From assembly GCA_028687375.1 (NCBI GenBank), contig JAQUAG010000016.1, positions 1 through 50,130 of the forward strand: a DNA stretch of 50,130 bases. Direction: 5' to 3'. Each line of letters starts with the position of its first letter. Within the stretch, counting starts at the first letter, position 1. The DNA is from Arcobacteraceae bacterium. Its GTDB lineage: Bacteria; Campylobacterota; Campylobacteria; Campylobacterales; Arcobacteraceae. The notes beneath the pieces were generated by a model that did not search any database, was not told the DNA's origin, and worked only from the letters and a program-made list of their open reading frames with translations. A program made the position numbers and the translations under genes. Shown in pieces: positions 35,469 through 46,300 of this stretch.

Positions 35469-37298
35469 ATGGGAAAAAAATATATTGATATCATGGATAC
35501 CACTTTTAGGGATGGTTTCCAATCTGTTTTTGGTGGTAGAGTTTTAATGAATGACTTTTTACCAGCTGTTGAAGCTGCTTCTTATGCTGGAATAAAACAT
35601 TTTGAATTTGGTGGTGGAGCAAGATTCCAATCATTGTTTTTTTATTTACAAGAAAATGCATTTGATATGATGGATAAATTTAGAGCAATAGTTGGACCAG
35701 ATGCAAATCTTCAAACACTTGCACGAGGTATCAATACAGTTATGCTTGATACTGGAAGTAGAGAACTTATAGAACTTCACGCAAAACTTTTTGCAAAACA
35801 TGGAACTACTACTATTAGAAACTTTGATGCTTTAAATGATGTGAGAAATCTTGAATATTCGGCACAATGTATCAAAAAATATGGTTTAAAACATGAGGCT
35901 GTTGTGACTATGATGGATCTACCTCCACATTGTGAAGGTGCTCACGATGTAGCATTTTATGAAAAAACACTTAGAAATATCCTTGATAGTGGTTTACCAT
36001 ATGATTCAATTTGTTTCAAAGATGCAAGTGGAACAGCAAATCCTCATAAAGTTTATGAAACTATTAAAATGGCTAGAAAACTTTTAGGAGATAGTACGCA
36101 TATCAGACTCCATACTCACGAAACAGCAGGGGTGAGTGTATCTGCTTATTTAGCGGCACTTGAAGCTGGTGCTGATGGGATTGATTTGGCTGCAAGCCCT
36201 GTAAGTGGTGGAACATCTCAACCTGATATTTTAACTATGTTGCATGCTACAAAAGGGATGAATTATGACCTTGGTGGACTTACTACAGATAAAGTTTTAC
36301 AATATGAAGAGACTTTAAAAGATTGTTTAAAAGATTATATGATGCCACCTGAAGCTACTCAAGTTTCAACTCTTATCCCTTTTTCACCTATGCCTGGTGG
36401 TGCATTAACTGCTAATACACAAATGATGAGAGATGACAATACTTTAGATAAATTCCCTGAAGTTATAAAAGCGATGCAAGAGGTAGTTGTAAAAGGTGGA
36501 TTTGGAACATCTGTTACACCTGTAAGTCAATTTTATTGGCAACAAGCTTATGCAAATGTGATGTTTGGACCATGGAAGCAAATTGCTCCAGGTTATGGAA
36601 AAATGGTTCTCGGATATTTTGGACAAACTCCTGTAGTTGCTGATTCTGAAATAATAGCACTTGCAAGTGAGAAATTAAAACTTCAAGTAACAAATGAAAA
36701 TCCACTTGATTTAGCTGAAAAAGATCCACGAAAATCTATTAGTGCTTGGAAAGAAAGATTAGAGATTGAAAAATTAGAAGTAACAGAAGAAAATATATTT
36801 ATAGCAGCAGCTTGCGATGAAAAAGGTATTGCATTTTTAAAAGGACAATCACCTTTAAATGTAAGAAAAATTGGTCATGAAGAAAAAGAAGAAAAACAAG
36901 GAGAAATGAAAATGGCAAACGGAAATTATACAGTTGTAGTAGATGGAAAAAAATTTAGTGTTCAAGTTGCAGAAGGTGATATGGAGATAAAAGTAGTTGT
37001 ACCAACTGTTGTGGCACAAGAAACACCAGTAGTTGCAGTTCAACAGCCAGCACCAGTTGCTGCTCCAGTTGCTCAACCTACTAGTGGGACAGCTATCGGT
37101 GCAAGTGTAAATGGAAGTGTTTGGAAAATCCTTGTAAAAGTAGGGGACAAAGTTGAAAAAGGTCAAGTGGTAGCTATTTTAGAGGCAATGAAAATGGAGA
37201 TTGATATTGAATCACCATCAGCTGGTGTCGTGGTCGCATTAAATGTATCACCTAATGATGTAGTTGAAGAGGGACAAACTCTTTTAACAATCAATTAA
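35469..37298 (+). CDS. oadA: Oxaloacetate decarboxylase alpha subunit (biotin carboxyltransferase)
   Basis: A 609-residue protein with an N-terminal carboxyltransferase barrel (DTTFRDGFQSVFGGRV at about 9), metal-binding region with RLHTHETAG, and the conserved PVSGGTSQPD loop. A PycB/OadA domain follows, then an Ala/Pro linker (about 520-535) and a C-terminal biotinyl domain with Lys575 in EAMKMEI. It transfers CO2 from oxaloacetate to biotin, leaving pyruvate. The same protein type can serve as pyruvate carboxylase subunit B, but flanking oadG and oadB support the sodium pump. Confidence 0.93.
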   Translation: MGKKYIDIMDTTFRDGFQSVFGGRVLMNDFLPAVEAASYAGIKHFEFGGGARFQSLFFYLQENAFDMMDKFRAIVGPDANLQTLARGINTVMLDTGSRELIELHAKLFAKHGTTTIRNFDALNDVRNLEYSAQCIKKYGLKHEAVVTMMDLPPHCEGAHDVAFYEKTLRNILDSGLPYDSICFKDASGTANPHKVYETIKMARKLLGDSTHIRLHTHETAGVSVSAYLAALEAGADGIDLAASPVSGGTSQPDILTMLHATKGMNYDLGGLTTDKVLQYEETLKDCLKDYMMPPEATQVSTLIPFSPMPGGALTANTQMMRDDNTLDKFPEVIKAMQEVVVKGGFGTSVTPVSQFYWQQAYANVMFGPWKQIAPGYGKMVLGYFGQTPVVADSEIIALASEKLKLQVTNENPLDLAEKDPRKSISAWKERLEIEKLEVTEENIFIAAACDEKGIAFLKGQSPLNVRKIGHEEKEEKQGEMKMANGNYTVVVDGKKFSVQVAEGDMEIKVVVPTVVAQETPVVAVQQPAPVAAPVAQPTSGTAIGASVNGSVWKILVKVGDKVEKGQVVAILEAMKMEIDIESPSAGVVVALNVSPNDVVEEGQTLLTIN

Positions 37299-37325
37299 TA
37301 GATACAAATCGAGGTTATAAAGATA

Positions 37326-38639
37326 ATGAATAAAAGATTAATAATTTTATTTTTAATGGTATGGTTTGCCTTTTTAAATTTAAATGCTGCTGATACACAT
37401 GTCGCAGTAGATGTCAATAAAACAGAGTATGTCGCAAAAAGTTTTCCAGAACTTTTGTCATCACTCTATCAGTCTACTGGAATAAATGCCCTTATTAATC
37501 CAAAAGATGGAGTGATGACGGCAGAATCAAATCCAAAGTATTCAAGACCTATGACTCATTTTGAGCAAAGTTGGGGAAGAGTTATTATGTTTTTAATAGT
37601 TTTCCTATTATTTTATCTTGCTATTGCAAAGGGTTTTGAACCTTTATTATTGCTACCAATAGCTTTTGGTGGATTATTAGCAAATATCCCACTGGCAGAA
37701 ATGGCAGGACCAAATGGTATGCTTGGAATTATTTATAATATGGGGATCGCAAATGGATTTTTCCCACTTCTTATTTTTATGGGAGTTGGAGCTATGACCG
37801 ATTTTGGTCCTCTTCTTGCAAATCCAAAGACAGCAATTTTAGGTGGTGCAGCTCAATTTGCTATTTTTGGATCATTAGTAGGAGCAGTTGCTTTAGGATT
37901 TGGTTTACAAGATGCAAGTGCTATCGCTATTATTGGTGGTGCTGATGGACCAACCTCTATATTTGTGGCAAATACTTTAGCACCGCAACTACTTGGTGCT
38001 ATTGCTGTTGCAGCTTATAGTTATATGGCACTTGTCCCTGTAATCCAACCACCAATTATGAAAGCATTAACAACAGATGCAGAACGAAGAATAAAAATGC
38101 CAACTTTAAGAAAAGTACATAAATTAGAAAAACTTTTTTTACCTATACTTATCCTTATGATGGCAATTTTAGTTCTTCCTGAATCCGCTCCATTGATCGG
38201 TGCTTTTGCACTTGGAAATTTTGCAAAAGAATCTGGTGTTGTTGAAAGATTAAGTGATACAATGCAAAATTCTCTTATTAATATCATTACTATCTTTTTA
38301 GGTCTTGGTGTTGGTTCAAAACTTGCAGCTGATAAATTTCTTGTTCCTGAAACTTTAGGAATTATGGTTATTGGGCTTATCGCATTTTCACTAGGTACAG
38401 CATCTGGAGTTATCGTTGCTAAAATTATGAATAAATTTAGTTCACCAGAAAATCAAATAAATCCTCTTATTGGGGCAGCTGGTGTAAGTGCTGTTCCTAT
38501 GGCAGCAAGAGTTGTTAGCAAAGTTGGTCAGGAATATGATAGATCAAATATATTATTGATGCATGCAATGGGTCCAAATGTTTCTGGTGTAATTGGTTCA
38601 GCGGTAGCTGCTGGTGTTTTATTATCAATATTCAAATAA
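37326..38639 (+). CDS. oadB: Oxaloacetate decarboxylase beta subunit (Na+ pump)
   Basis: An integral membrane protein of 437 residues that decarboxylates carboxybiotin and exports Na+. The conserved helix and loop [17 protein letters not shown] contains the essential Asp. Other family segments are [15 protein letters not shown] and [14 protein letters not shown] near the C-terminus. The N-terminus is notable: a signal-like stretch (about 1-22) and some 55 polar residues precede the first family helix at about 85. It follows oadA by 27 bases and precedes pckA by 17. Confidence 0.93.
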   Translation: MNKRLIILFLMVWFAFLNLNAADTHVAVDVNKTEYVAKSFPELLSSLYQSTGINALINPKDGVMTAESNPKYSRPMTHFEQSWGRVIMFLIVFLLFYLAIAKGFEPLLLLPIAFGGLLANIPLAEMAGPNGMLGIIYNMGIANGFFPLLIFMGVGAMTDFGPLLANPKTAILGGAAQFAIFGSLVGAVALGFGLQDASAIAIIGGADGPTSIFVANTLAPQLLGAIAVAAYSYMALVPVIQPPIMKALTTDAERRIKMPTLRKVHKLEKLFLPILILMMAILVLPESAPLIGAFALGNFAKESGVVERLSDTMQNSLINIITIFLGLGVGSKLAADKFLVPETLGIMVIGLIAFSLGTASGVIVAKIMNKFSSPENQINPLIGAAGVSAVPMAARVVSKVGQEYDRSNILLMHAMGPNVSGVIGSAVAAGVLLSIFK

Positions 38640-38656
38640 ATTAGGAAAATTAAATT

Positions 38657-40252
38657 ATGTTAGAGATTAAAAATTCATTAGGATTAGCCAGTACTGGTAA
38701 AATTTTTAGAAATACCGATGTAGAAACTTTAATTAATGATGCTGTTTTAAATGAAGGAGCAAAAATTAGTAGTGAAGGTGCTTTAATGATTGATACTGGT
38801 ATTTTTACAGGGAGAAGTCCTAAAGATAAATATTTTGTAAACAATGCTCCATCAAATCAGTATATTGCATGGGGAGATATCAATAAACCTGTAGATGAAT
38901 CGTTATATAGCAAACTTTTGAATATTTCAAAAGAACAATTAAATGGTAAAGATTTATATGTTACAGATGTTTATTGTGGTTCAAGTCTTGATAGTAGAAA
39001 GTCTATTCGATTTGTAACTGAAATTGCATGGCAAGCACATTTTATTCAAAATATGTTTATTATACCATCTGCAATTGAACTTGAAACATTTGCACCAGAA
39101 TTTACAATTTATAATGCTTGTAAAACTACAAATAAAAATTGGAAAGAAGATGGATTAAATTCTGAAGTTTTTGTAGTATTTAATATTGAAGCAAATGAAG
39201 CAATTATTGGTGGAACTTGGTATGCTGGTGAGATGAAAAAAGGTGTTTTTTCAATGATGAATTATTGGCTACCATTACAAAATAAAATGCCGATGCATTG
39301 TTCTGCCAATGTTGGAAAAAATGGTGATACAGCACTTTTCTTTGGACTTTCAGGAACAGGAAAAACAACACTTTCAACAGACCCAAAAAGAGCTTTAATT
39401 GGTGATGATGAACATGGTTGGGATGACAATGGTGTTTTTAATTTTGAAGGTGGTTGCTATGCTAAAGTGATTAACTTAAGTAAAGAAAACGAGCCTGAAA
39501 TTTATGGAGCTATTAAAAAAGGTGCTATTTTAGAAAATGTTGTAGCTGATGAAAATGGGAATATCAATTATGATAGTAGTGAAAAAACTGAAAATACAAG
39601 AGTTTCTTATCCTCTTAATCATATAGAAAATATTCAACCAAATTCAATAGCAGGACATCCTACAAACATCATATTTTTAAGTGCTGACGCATTTGGTGTT
39701 TTGCCACCAGTTAGTAAACTTACAAAAGAGCAAGCTATGTACTATTTTTTAAGTGGATATACAGCTAAAGTTGCTGGAACTGAGCGAGGTGTAACTGAAC
39801 CAACTGCTACTTTTAGCGCTTGTTTTGGTGAAGCATTTTTACCACTTCATCCAACAGTGTATGCTACTTTACTTGGTGAGAAAATTGACAAACACAATGT
39901 GAATGTTTATTTAGTGAATACTGGATGGACTGGGGGAAGTTATGGTATCGGGAAAAGAATGAGTATTAAAAATACAAGAGCTTGTATAAATAGCATTTTG
40001 GATGGTAGTATCAATAATAGTGAATTTGAAACTCTTCCTGTGTTTAATTTAGCAATACCAAAAACACTACAAAATGTCGATACAAATGTCTTAAATCCTA
40101 GAAATAGTTGGGAAAATAAAGACGCTTATGATGCAACTGCTAATAAACTGGCATTTATGTATATTGAAAACTTCAAAAAGTATCTACCAAAAGACAATGA
40201 GGTTAGTACAATACAAAGTTTCGATTTCACATCAGCTGGTCCAAAAATATAA
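38657..40252 (+). CDS. pckA: Phosphoenolpyruvate carboxykinase (ATP)
   Basis: Converts oxaloacetate and ATP to PEP and CO2 in gluconeogenesis. The 531-residue length is typical. Motifs include [12 protein letters not shown] near the N-terminus, the Walker A-like [11 protein letters not shown], the metal-binding GDDEHGWDD, and the late [10 protein letters not shown]. It is the last gene of the oad cluster, so both known fates of oxaloacetate in this operon (decarboxylation to pyruvate and conversion to PEP) are encoded together. Confidence 0.96.
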   Translation: MLEIKNSLGLASTGKIFRNTDVETLINDAVLNEGAKISSEGALMIDTGIFTGRSPKDKYFVNNAPSNQYIAWGDINKPVDESLYSKLLNISKEQLNGKDLYVTDVYCGSSLDSRKSIRFVTEIAWQAHFIQNMFIIPSAIELETFAPEFTIYNACKTTNKNWKEDGLNSEVFVVFNIEANEAIIGGTWYAGEMKKGVFSMMNYWLPLQNKMPMHCSANVGKNGDTALFFGLSGTGKTTLSTDPKRALIGDDEHGWDDNGVFNFEGGCYAKVINLSKENEPEIYGAIKKGAILENVVADENGNINYDSSEKTENTRVSYPLNHIENIQPNSIAGHPTNIIFLSADAFGVLPPVSKLTKEQAMYYFLSGYTAKVAGTERGVTEPTATFSACFGEAFLPLHPTVYATLLGEKIDKHNVNVYLVNTGWTGGSYGIGKRMSIKNTRACINSILDGSINNSEFETLPVFNLAIPKTLQNVDTNVLNPRNSWENKDAYDATANKLAFMYIENFKKYLPKDNEVSTIQSFDFTSAGPKI

Positions 40253-40257
40253 TTTTT

Positions 40258-40276
40258 AACATTTAGTTTAAATGTT
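40258..40276 (+). terminator. Weak hairpin after pckA
   Basis: AACATTTA (40258-40265) and TAAATGTT (40269-40276) pair around three bases, five bases after the pckA stop. Only a loose T-rich stretch follows, so termination is uncertain. Confidence 0.35.
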
Positions 40277-40315
40277 GAGATTATTCTTTTGTATCTGATA
40301 ATAAAAGGATAGAAC

Positions 40316-40822
40316 TTGACAAGTAAACTAAAGCTAAATGATCTCCTAACAGAGATCAAAGAAAACTGTAATGAAATAACTTACCTTAGTATGATTCATC
40401 TCTATGGTAAATTATATGAAATCAAAGAGGAAACTTTAATAGATAAAGAGGAATTTTTTGAGATTCTTAAAAATTATTCTCTATTTTTTAGATATCTTAA
40501 CGATTATGCTGGAACTATTTACAAAAAATACAACTCTTCAATTGAACTTATCTATACAGAAGTATGCTCATTTTATAAATTAGAGTTAGATAATGAATAC
40601 AGATTTCAACATATTTTACGAAAATTGGAAAAACAAACACCCCAACTTTTAATGAGTTTAGCTGATGATGATATCCAAAAACAAACTATTGATAACTTTG
40701 AAGATAAACTATCAACTATTAAAAGCTCTCAATATTATAAGGATAATCAAGAATTACTATTATCAAAAATAGAAAAACTTGAAAAAAATATAGCACTTGT
40801 AAAAAAAGCACTCAATATATAA
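40316..40822 (+). CDS. Unknown helical protein, 168 residues
   Basis: I do not recognise this family. The predicted protein is cytosolic, acidic-basic mixed and helical, with a likely C-terminal coiled coil (about 135-165). It has no membrane segment or signal. The apparent start is TTG at 40316 with AAGGA six bases upstream; no ATG lies nearby in frame. The product begins MTSKLKLNDLLTEIKENC. It stands alone between pckA and the convergent ribB, with which it shares a terminal inverted repeat. Confidence 0.75.
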   Translation: MTSKLKLNDLLTEIKENCNEITYLSMIHLYGKLYEIKEETLIDKEEFFEILKNYSLFFRYLNDYAGTIYKKYNSSIELIYTEVCSFYKLELDNEYRFQHILRKLEKQTPQLLMSLADDDIQKQTIDNFEDKLSTIKSSQYYKDNQELLLSKIEKLEKNIALVKKALNI

Positions 40823-40829
40823 ACCATTT

Positions 40830-40861
40830 TTATAATAGAATAAAAACTTATTCTATTATAA
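40830..40861. terminator. Inverted repeat between convergent genes
   Basis: Perfect 14-bp arms (40830-40843 and 40848-40861) of sequence TTATAATAGAATAA and complement flank a 4-base loop. The ribB stop codon lies inside the right arm. There is no clear U tract on either strand, but the place between two convergent stops suggests a bidirectional transcript-end hairpin. Confidence 0.55.
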
Positions 40862-41876
40862 TTGTCTCTTTGATTTTTAATCCAAATCCATTTAAACCTA
40901 CAAATGAAGTTTTAGTCCCTGAAGTTAGTAATTTTATCTCATTTATATTCAATTTTTTCATAATTTGTGCACCAATTCCAAAATCTTTCATATTCTCTTT
41001 TTTCTCATCGTTTGTTTCTAAAAATACAAGAATACCACCTTTAGATTCTAAAAAGTTAATTGATTTTAACATTGAATTTAGCTTTTGATGATTAAAAAAT
41101 AAATTAATATCTGTATCAATTGTATGAAACTTTACTAATGAAACTGATTGTAGTTCTCCAAATTTAATAACTGTATGATTATTCCCTTTATGATCTTTAA
41201 AAATAATCTTTTCAACTTCTGCATCAAAAAACATCTCTTTTGAAATTGATACTATCTCAACAAGTGATTCATTTGCCATTCTATACTCAACCAAATCAGA
41301 TATATAAACTTGTACCATTTTGTGGTCATTTGCAAATATATCAAGGTCATCTCTTCTAGCCATAGTTCCATCAGCTTTCATAATCTCACATATTACAGAT
41401 TCACCCCTAAGCCCAGCTAACTTACAAAGATCAATACTCCCTTCAGTATGCCCAGTACGAACAAGCACCCCACCCTCTTTGGCAATTAATGGAAAAATAT
41501 GACCTGGTTTTACTAACTCTTCCTCTTTACTAATATTGTTTGCTAAAATTTTTATCGTATCGTCTCTCTCTTTTGCACTTATCCCAGTAGTTGCTTTCGC
41601 ACAATCCACCGAAACTGTAAATGCTGTTTCATACGAAGATGTATTTGACTGTACCATTGGTGTAAGACTCAATCTATTTGCTGTCTCTTTAGTGACAGCA
41701 ACACAAATCAACCCTTTTGCATGTGTTGCCATAAAGTTTACATGCTCAGGTGTACTAAATGCTGCACTATAAACTAAATCACCCTCATTTTCTCTATCTT
41801 CATCATCAAGCATGATGACCATATTACCCTTTTTTATCTCTTCGATTGCTCGCTCTACTCTTGCAAATGAATTCAT
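40848..41876 (-). CDS. ribB: 3,4-dihydroxy-2-butanone 4-phosphate synthase with decayed GTP cyclohydrolase II domain
   Basis: Makes the four-carbon riboflavin precursor from ribulose 5-phosphate. The N-terminal domain (about 1-205) is intact: DDEDRENEGDLV, the ATTGISAKERDDTI segment and RTGHTEGSIDL. The C-terminal part (about 210-342) has the outline of GTP cyclohydrolase II, including DFGIGAQIMKKLNI and GFGLKIKET. It lacks the three zinc-binding cysteines and the catalytic GRG segment, so it should be inactive for that step. The same kind of protein is known in Helicobacter and Campylobacter. A separate ribA is expected elsewhere. Confidence 0.9.
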   Translation of the reverse strand: MNSFARVERAIEEIKKGNMVIMLDDEDRENEGDLVYSAAFSTPEHVNFMATHAKGLICVAVTKETANRLSLTPMVQSNTSSYETAFTVSVDCAKATTGISAKERDDTIKILANNISKEEELVKPGHIFPLIAKEGGVLVRTGHTEGSIDLCKLAGLRGESVICEIMKADGTMARRDDLDIFANDHKMVQVYISDLVEYRMANESLVEIVSISKEMFFDAEVEKIIFKDHKGNNHTVIKFGELQSVSLVKFHTIDTDINLFFNHQKLNSMLKSINFLESKGGILVFLETNDEKKENMKDFGIGAQIMKKLNINEIKLLTSGTKTSFVGLNGFGLKIKETIIIE

Positions 41877-41945
41877 ATTTTAACTCTGCTTTATTATTGA
41901 TTTTTATAAGTATATCAAAAATAATGAAAATTAATCTAAAATGAC

Positions 41946-41974
41946 TTGACAAATGAAAAGTTTTTTACTATAAT
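41946..41974 (+). promoter_or_regulatory. Consensus sigma-70 promoter of the tRNA pair
   Basis: TTGACA at 41946-41951 and TATAAT at 41969-41974 match the bacterial consensus fully, with a 17-base spacer. The predicted start lies about 10 bases before tRNA-Gln. It is the strongest promoter in the window by sequence. Confidence 0.85.
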
Positions 41975-41991
41975 TCCACCACTTAAATGAT

Positions 41992-42066
41992 TGGGGTATA
42001 GCCAAGCGGTAAGGCAACGGTTTTTGGTACCGTCATTCGAAGGTTCGAATCCTTCTACCCCATCCA
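41992..42066 (+). tRNA. tRNA-Gln (anticodon TTG)
   Basis: A full cloverleaf: acceptor TGGGGTA (41992-41998) pairs with TACCCCA (42056-42062), the anticodon loop is TTTTGGT with anticodon TTG, and the T loop is GGTTCGAATCC. Discriminator T is followed by an encoded CCA (42064-42066). It is the first of two tRNAs 7 bases apart. Confidence 0.95.
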
Positions 42067-42073
42067 CTCTTAA

Positions 42074-42150
<77 letters not shown>

Positions 42151-42358
42151 ATCAAAACAATTACTTTAAATCAAAATATTTTTATATCCTTTTTAATTCT
42201 ATATTCTATATATAGCAATACAATCATACTTTAATTTATATAGTCATTCCATCAATCTAGTTTTGTTATTATTTATAATTAATAAAACTACAAAATAATA
42301 ATTTTTCTTAAAGTTTTAATAAGTTAAAATCACAGCTAAAACTAAATAGGGATACTAA
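42151..42358. other. AT-rich spacer before the Sia-like operon
   Basis: No gene is visible. An imperfect inverted repeat has 7-bp outer arms TAGTTTT (42258-42264) and AAAACTA (42284-42290). The operon promoter should lie here, but the DNA is too AT-rich to choose a -10 with confidence. Confidence 0.35.
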
Positions 42359-43300
42359 ATGGAAGATGAAGTTAAAACCTTAAATTATATAAAATCATTT
42401 TTAAGTGACGACTATGTTTCTTTAAAAGAAAATCTAGAACTCCTACTCAAAGAATATGAACGAAAATCAAAGCGGCTCGATACTATTATCAAACGAAGTG
42501 ATAAACAACAACTGCAACTTATCCATCTTAATGAAGAACTTGACTCTTATAAAAATGAGCTTGAGATAAAAGTAGAAGAGGAGATAGCAAACAGAAAAGA
42601 GAAAGAGAAAATGCTATTCCAACAATCTAAGCTTGCTGCTATGGGTGAGATGATGGATGCCGTCGCTCATCAATGGAAACAACCAATCAACATCGTAAAT
42701 ATGCAAGTTGATATGTTAGGTTATGATTTTGAAGATAATCTTATCAATCAAGAATATATTACAGATTTTCAAGAAAAAATATTTTCACAAATTCAACATA
42801 TGACAAGTACTCTTGAAGAGTTTAGAAACTTTTTCAGACCAAGTAAAGAGGTAAAAGAGTTTGATGTGAAAAAGATGATTGATAAAGTTTTACTCCTTGT
42901 AAAAGATGAATTTATGAAAAATCAGATAAAAATAAAAGTAAATGAGATAGAAAATTTCTCTCTATTTGGGATAGAAAATGAATTTAAACATCTCATCTTA
43001 AATATTATCAATAATGCAAAAGATGCTTTTAACGATAACAAAATTGAAAAAAGAGAGATAATCATCAATATTATTGCAAATTCAAAAAGTAAAAAAATAG
43101 AGATATGTGATAATGCAGGTGGGATTCCAAGTCATGTTATTGATGATATTTTTAAAGCAAATGTAACAACAAAAGCTGAAGGGAAAGGGACTGGAATAGG
43201 ACTTTATATGAGTAGTCAAATTGCAACCAAACATCATGGAACACTCATTGTTGAGAATATTGAAAATGGTGCAAAATTTACTTTTGAGCAACTACTGTAA
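42359..43300 (+). CDS. Soluble histidine kinase (AHQWKQP type), first gene of the Sia-like operon
   Basis: A 313-residue kinase with no membrane segment. Residues 28-85 form a probable coiled coil carrying the motif KRSDKQQ (45-51), which recurs in the HD-GYP protein at the end of the operon. HisKA has GEMMDAVAHQWKQP with His104; the HATPase has IINNAKDAF, DNAGGIP and GTGIGLYMS. The F-box region (FKANVTTKAEG) departs from the FDPYFTTK of its relatives. AGGGA precedes the ATG, and the next gene starts directly after the stop. A lone receiver two genes on is the likely phosphate acceptor. Confidence 0.92.
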   Translation: MEDEVKTLNYIKSFLSDDYVSLKENLELLLKEYERKSKRLDTIIKRSDKQQLQLIHLNEELDSYKNELEIKVEEEIANRKEKEKMLFQQSKLAAMGEMMDAVAHQWKQPINIVNMQVDMLGYDFEDNLINQEYITDFQEKIFSQIQHMTSTLEEFRNFFRPSKEVKEFDVKKMIDKVLLLVKDEFMKNQIKIKVNEIENFSLFGIENEFKHLILNIINNAKDAFNDNKIEKREIIINIIANSKSKKIEICDNAGGIPSHVIDDIFKANVTTKAEGKGTGIGLYMSSQIATKHHGTLIVENIENGAKFTFEQLL

Positions 43301-46300
43301 ATGCTAAAAATATTTTTTCTTATTCTAACTTTTGTCTCATTTGCACTAGCAAATCCTAAAGTGCATTATAAAGTATCATACGACCCTGATTATGCACCCT
43401 ATTCTTATAATATCGACAATAAACCAAATGGACTTTTGATTGATCTCTATAAAGAGTGGGGAAAAGCAAATAATATTGAAGTTGAATTTGTAAATGGTAA
43501 AACATGGGACAATGCAATAGCTTTAGCAAAAACTGGGAAAGTTGATTTTTTTTTAGGTACTGAACCTTATGAAAAATGGATGCAAGCTTCTTCCCCTTAT
43601 TACAAAACAAAAACAACACTTTTTTCTTTAAAATCATTTAATGGTTCTATAAATAAAGTTGGAATTATCGGAGAAGATTTTAAAAATGACTTAGTAGCTA
43701 AGTTTAAAAATATTACAATCACCTCTTATGGAACTTATCAAGAGTTAGTCAATGCCATTGTAGAACACAAAGTTGATGCTATTTATGATGATGAGATAGC
43801 TTTAAGTCAATATATCCTAAAACAAAGTAAAAATCATTTAATAAGAAAAATGGATATTCTCACTCAAGTCAAAAGTATGTGTGCTATTTCAAATGATATA
43901 AAAAAAATAGAACTATTTAATAAAGGGTTTTTAAAATTAGAGCAAAAAACTTTAGTAACTCTAGAAAACAATTGGCTTACGGATGAATCTCAGAAATACT
44001 ATACCACTTATGAAAAAGAGATATTTACTAAAAAAGAGAAAGAGTGGATGGATAAAAATCCTATCATTCGTATCGCACTTATGGATTATTGGCCACATGA
44101 TAAAGAAAACAACTCTCTACACACAGAGATTCTTAAACTAATTAATGAAAAAAGTGGTCTTTCTCTAACTCCTATATTTTTTAGTGCTTGGAAAGATGGC
44201 TATGACAAAGCTATAAAAGGGAAAAATCTTTATGGAATCATGGGATTAAGTTGGAGTGAAGAGAGGGAAAAAGAACATTTCTTCTATTCACCTGCTTACA
44301 ACTTTTCACCATGCTATTTAGTCACAAAACAATCAAATACAACCATCAAATCATTAAAAGATTTAGAAGGTAAAACTGTTTATCTTGAAAAAGACAACAT
44401 TACCCATAAAATGTTAGCAGATAAAAATATTAAAATCATAGATATGGCAACTGCTGATGATATGTATGAAGCACTTGAAAAATCAGATAAAGCAGATGGT
44501 TTTCTCTCCTATTTTATCGATGAAGAGAAACTAAATCAACATAATTTAAAGGTTACAGAAACTATCTATGAAAGATATGGAGAAGTTGCAATTGGGATAA
44601 ATCATCAGTATCCTGAGCTAAATTCAATTATCAATAAAGCTTTTAAACTTATTCCAAAAGAAACTCTTGCGCAACTTAGAAATACAAAATGGGATACTAA
44701 AAATGTTGTAATTATTCCACAAGAACAATCTATTCCAAAAGTTTCATTTATAGGACTTTTATCAACTGAAGAAATTTTATTTTTTACACTTATTTTTCTG
44801 TTATTGATATATTTAGTTTATATGATTTTCACAAAAAGTAAAATTCTCAATATAAAATTTAAACTTTTTAATCTTACACTTATTGGTATAGAGTTGGTTG
44901 TTATCATTTTTATTATTTCTGAAGTTACTATTTTAGATAGAACTGAAAATACCCTTGCAAAAGCATATAAAGATCATCATGAGCTTATTAAAATAATAGA
45001 CCATCTTAGACAAAGTTCTGATGATTTAACACATTTTTCAAGAACTTATGCCGTAACTGGTGATAAAGAGTTTGAAAAAAGATACTTTACAACACTTGAT
45101 ATAAGAAATGGGAAAATAGCTAGACCAAAAGATTATGATAATATTTATTGGGATTTAGATGAAAATATCAGAAAAGTACAACATCCAGATGGAAAAAAAG
45201 AAGCTTTAAAAAGTATGATAGAAAAACTCCCTTTTAGTGAGTTTGAAAAAGCGAAATTAAAAGAATCAGAAGATAATTCAAATGAACTTGTAAAACTTGA
45301 AGTAGAAGCTTTTGAAGCAATTAAAAATAATAATAAAGAGTTAGCTATACAGCTCTTACATAGCAATAACTACTATAAAGCAAAAAATAAAATTATGCTT
45401 CCAATTGATGAAGTGTTAACAGCTCTTGACAAAAGAACTAATCAAGAGATAACTATTTTAGAATTAAAAATTAAAAATCAATTTATATATATTTTACTCA
45501 TTAGTATCTTATTTATTATCGCTAATTTGTTAGCATATCTATTATTAAGAAGTAAAGTAACCATACCTATTGAGTATCTAACAAATGCTATTCAAAGATT
45601 CAAAAACAATGAAAAGATAGTTGAAAAAGAGACTTTTTATAATGATGAAATTGGATATATGATAAAAGAATTTTTTGAGATGAAAGAATCTATTGAACAT
45701 CAAAAAAATGACTTAGAACTTTCAAAAAAATCGACAGAACAAATTTTAGCAAATATATTATTCCCATTATTAATTACATCACGGGAAAAAAGAGTAATTG
45801 TTTATGCTAATCAATTTGCATGTGAACTATATGAAAAATCTTATGAAGATATTATTGACTTATCACTCGATAATTTATATACATTATCCAATGGTCCAGC
45901 AGAATTGATAAAAAAACTCACAAATGAGGGAAAAGTTGATAGTATTGAAGAGGAAGTCACTACTCATTCTGGTAAAAGATTCACTGCTTTACTCTCTGTT
46001 ATCCCTTTCACTTATCATGAGGAAGAGTGTTATATAGGGATGACTATTGATATTACAAAACAAAAAGAGATGGAAAATGCATTTCGTTTGATGCACAAAC
46101 AAACAAGAGATAGTATCGAATATGCATCACTTATTCAAACTGCACTTATCCCTGATAATAATCTATTTAGAAAATATTTTGATGAATATTTTGTAATATG
46201 GCATCCAAAAGATATAGTTGGGGGAGATATTTATCTTTTTGAAGAGTTAAGAAATGATGATGAGTGTTTACTTATGGTAATTGACTGTACAGGGCATGGA

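Noticed and set aside
36855-37166. 103-codon - strand frame within oadA
   Set aside because: It is the reverse of the Lys/Glu- and Ala/Pro-rich linker of OadA; the Phe-rich product has no plausible fold.
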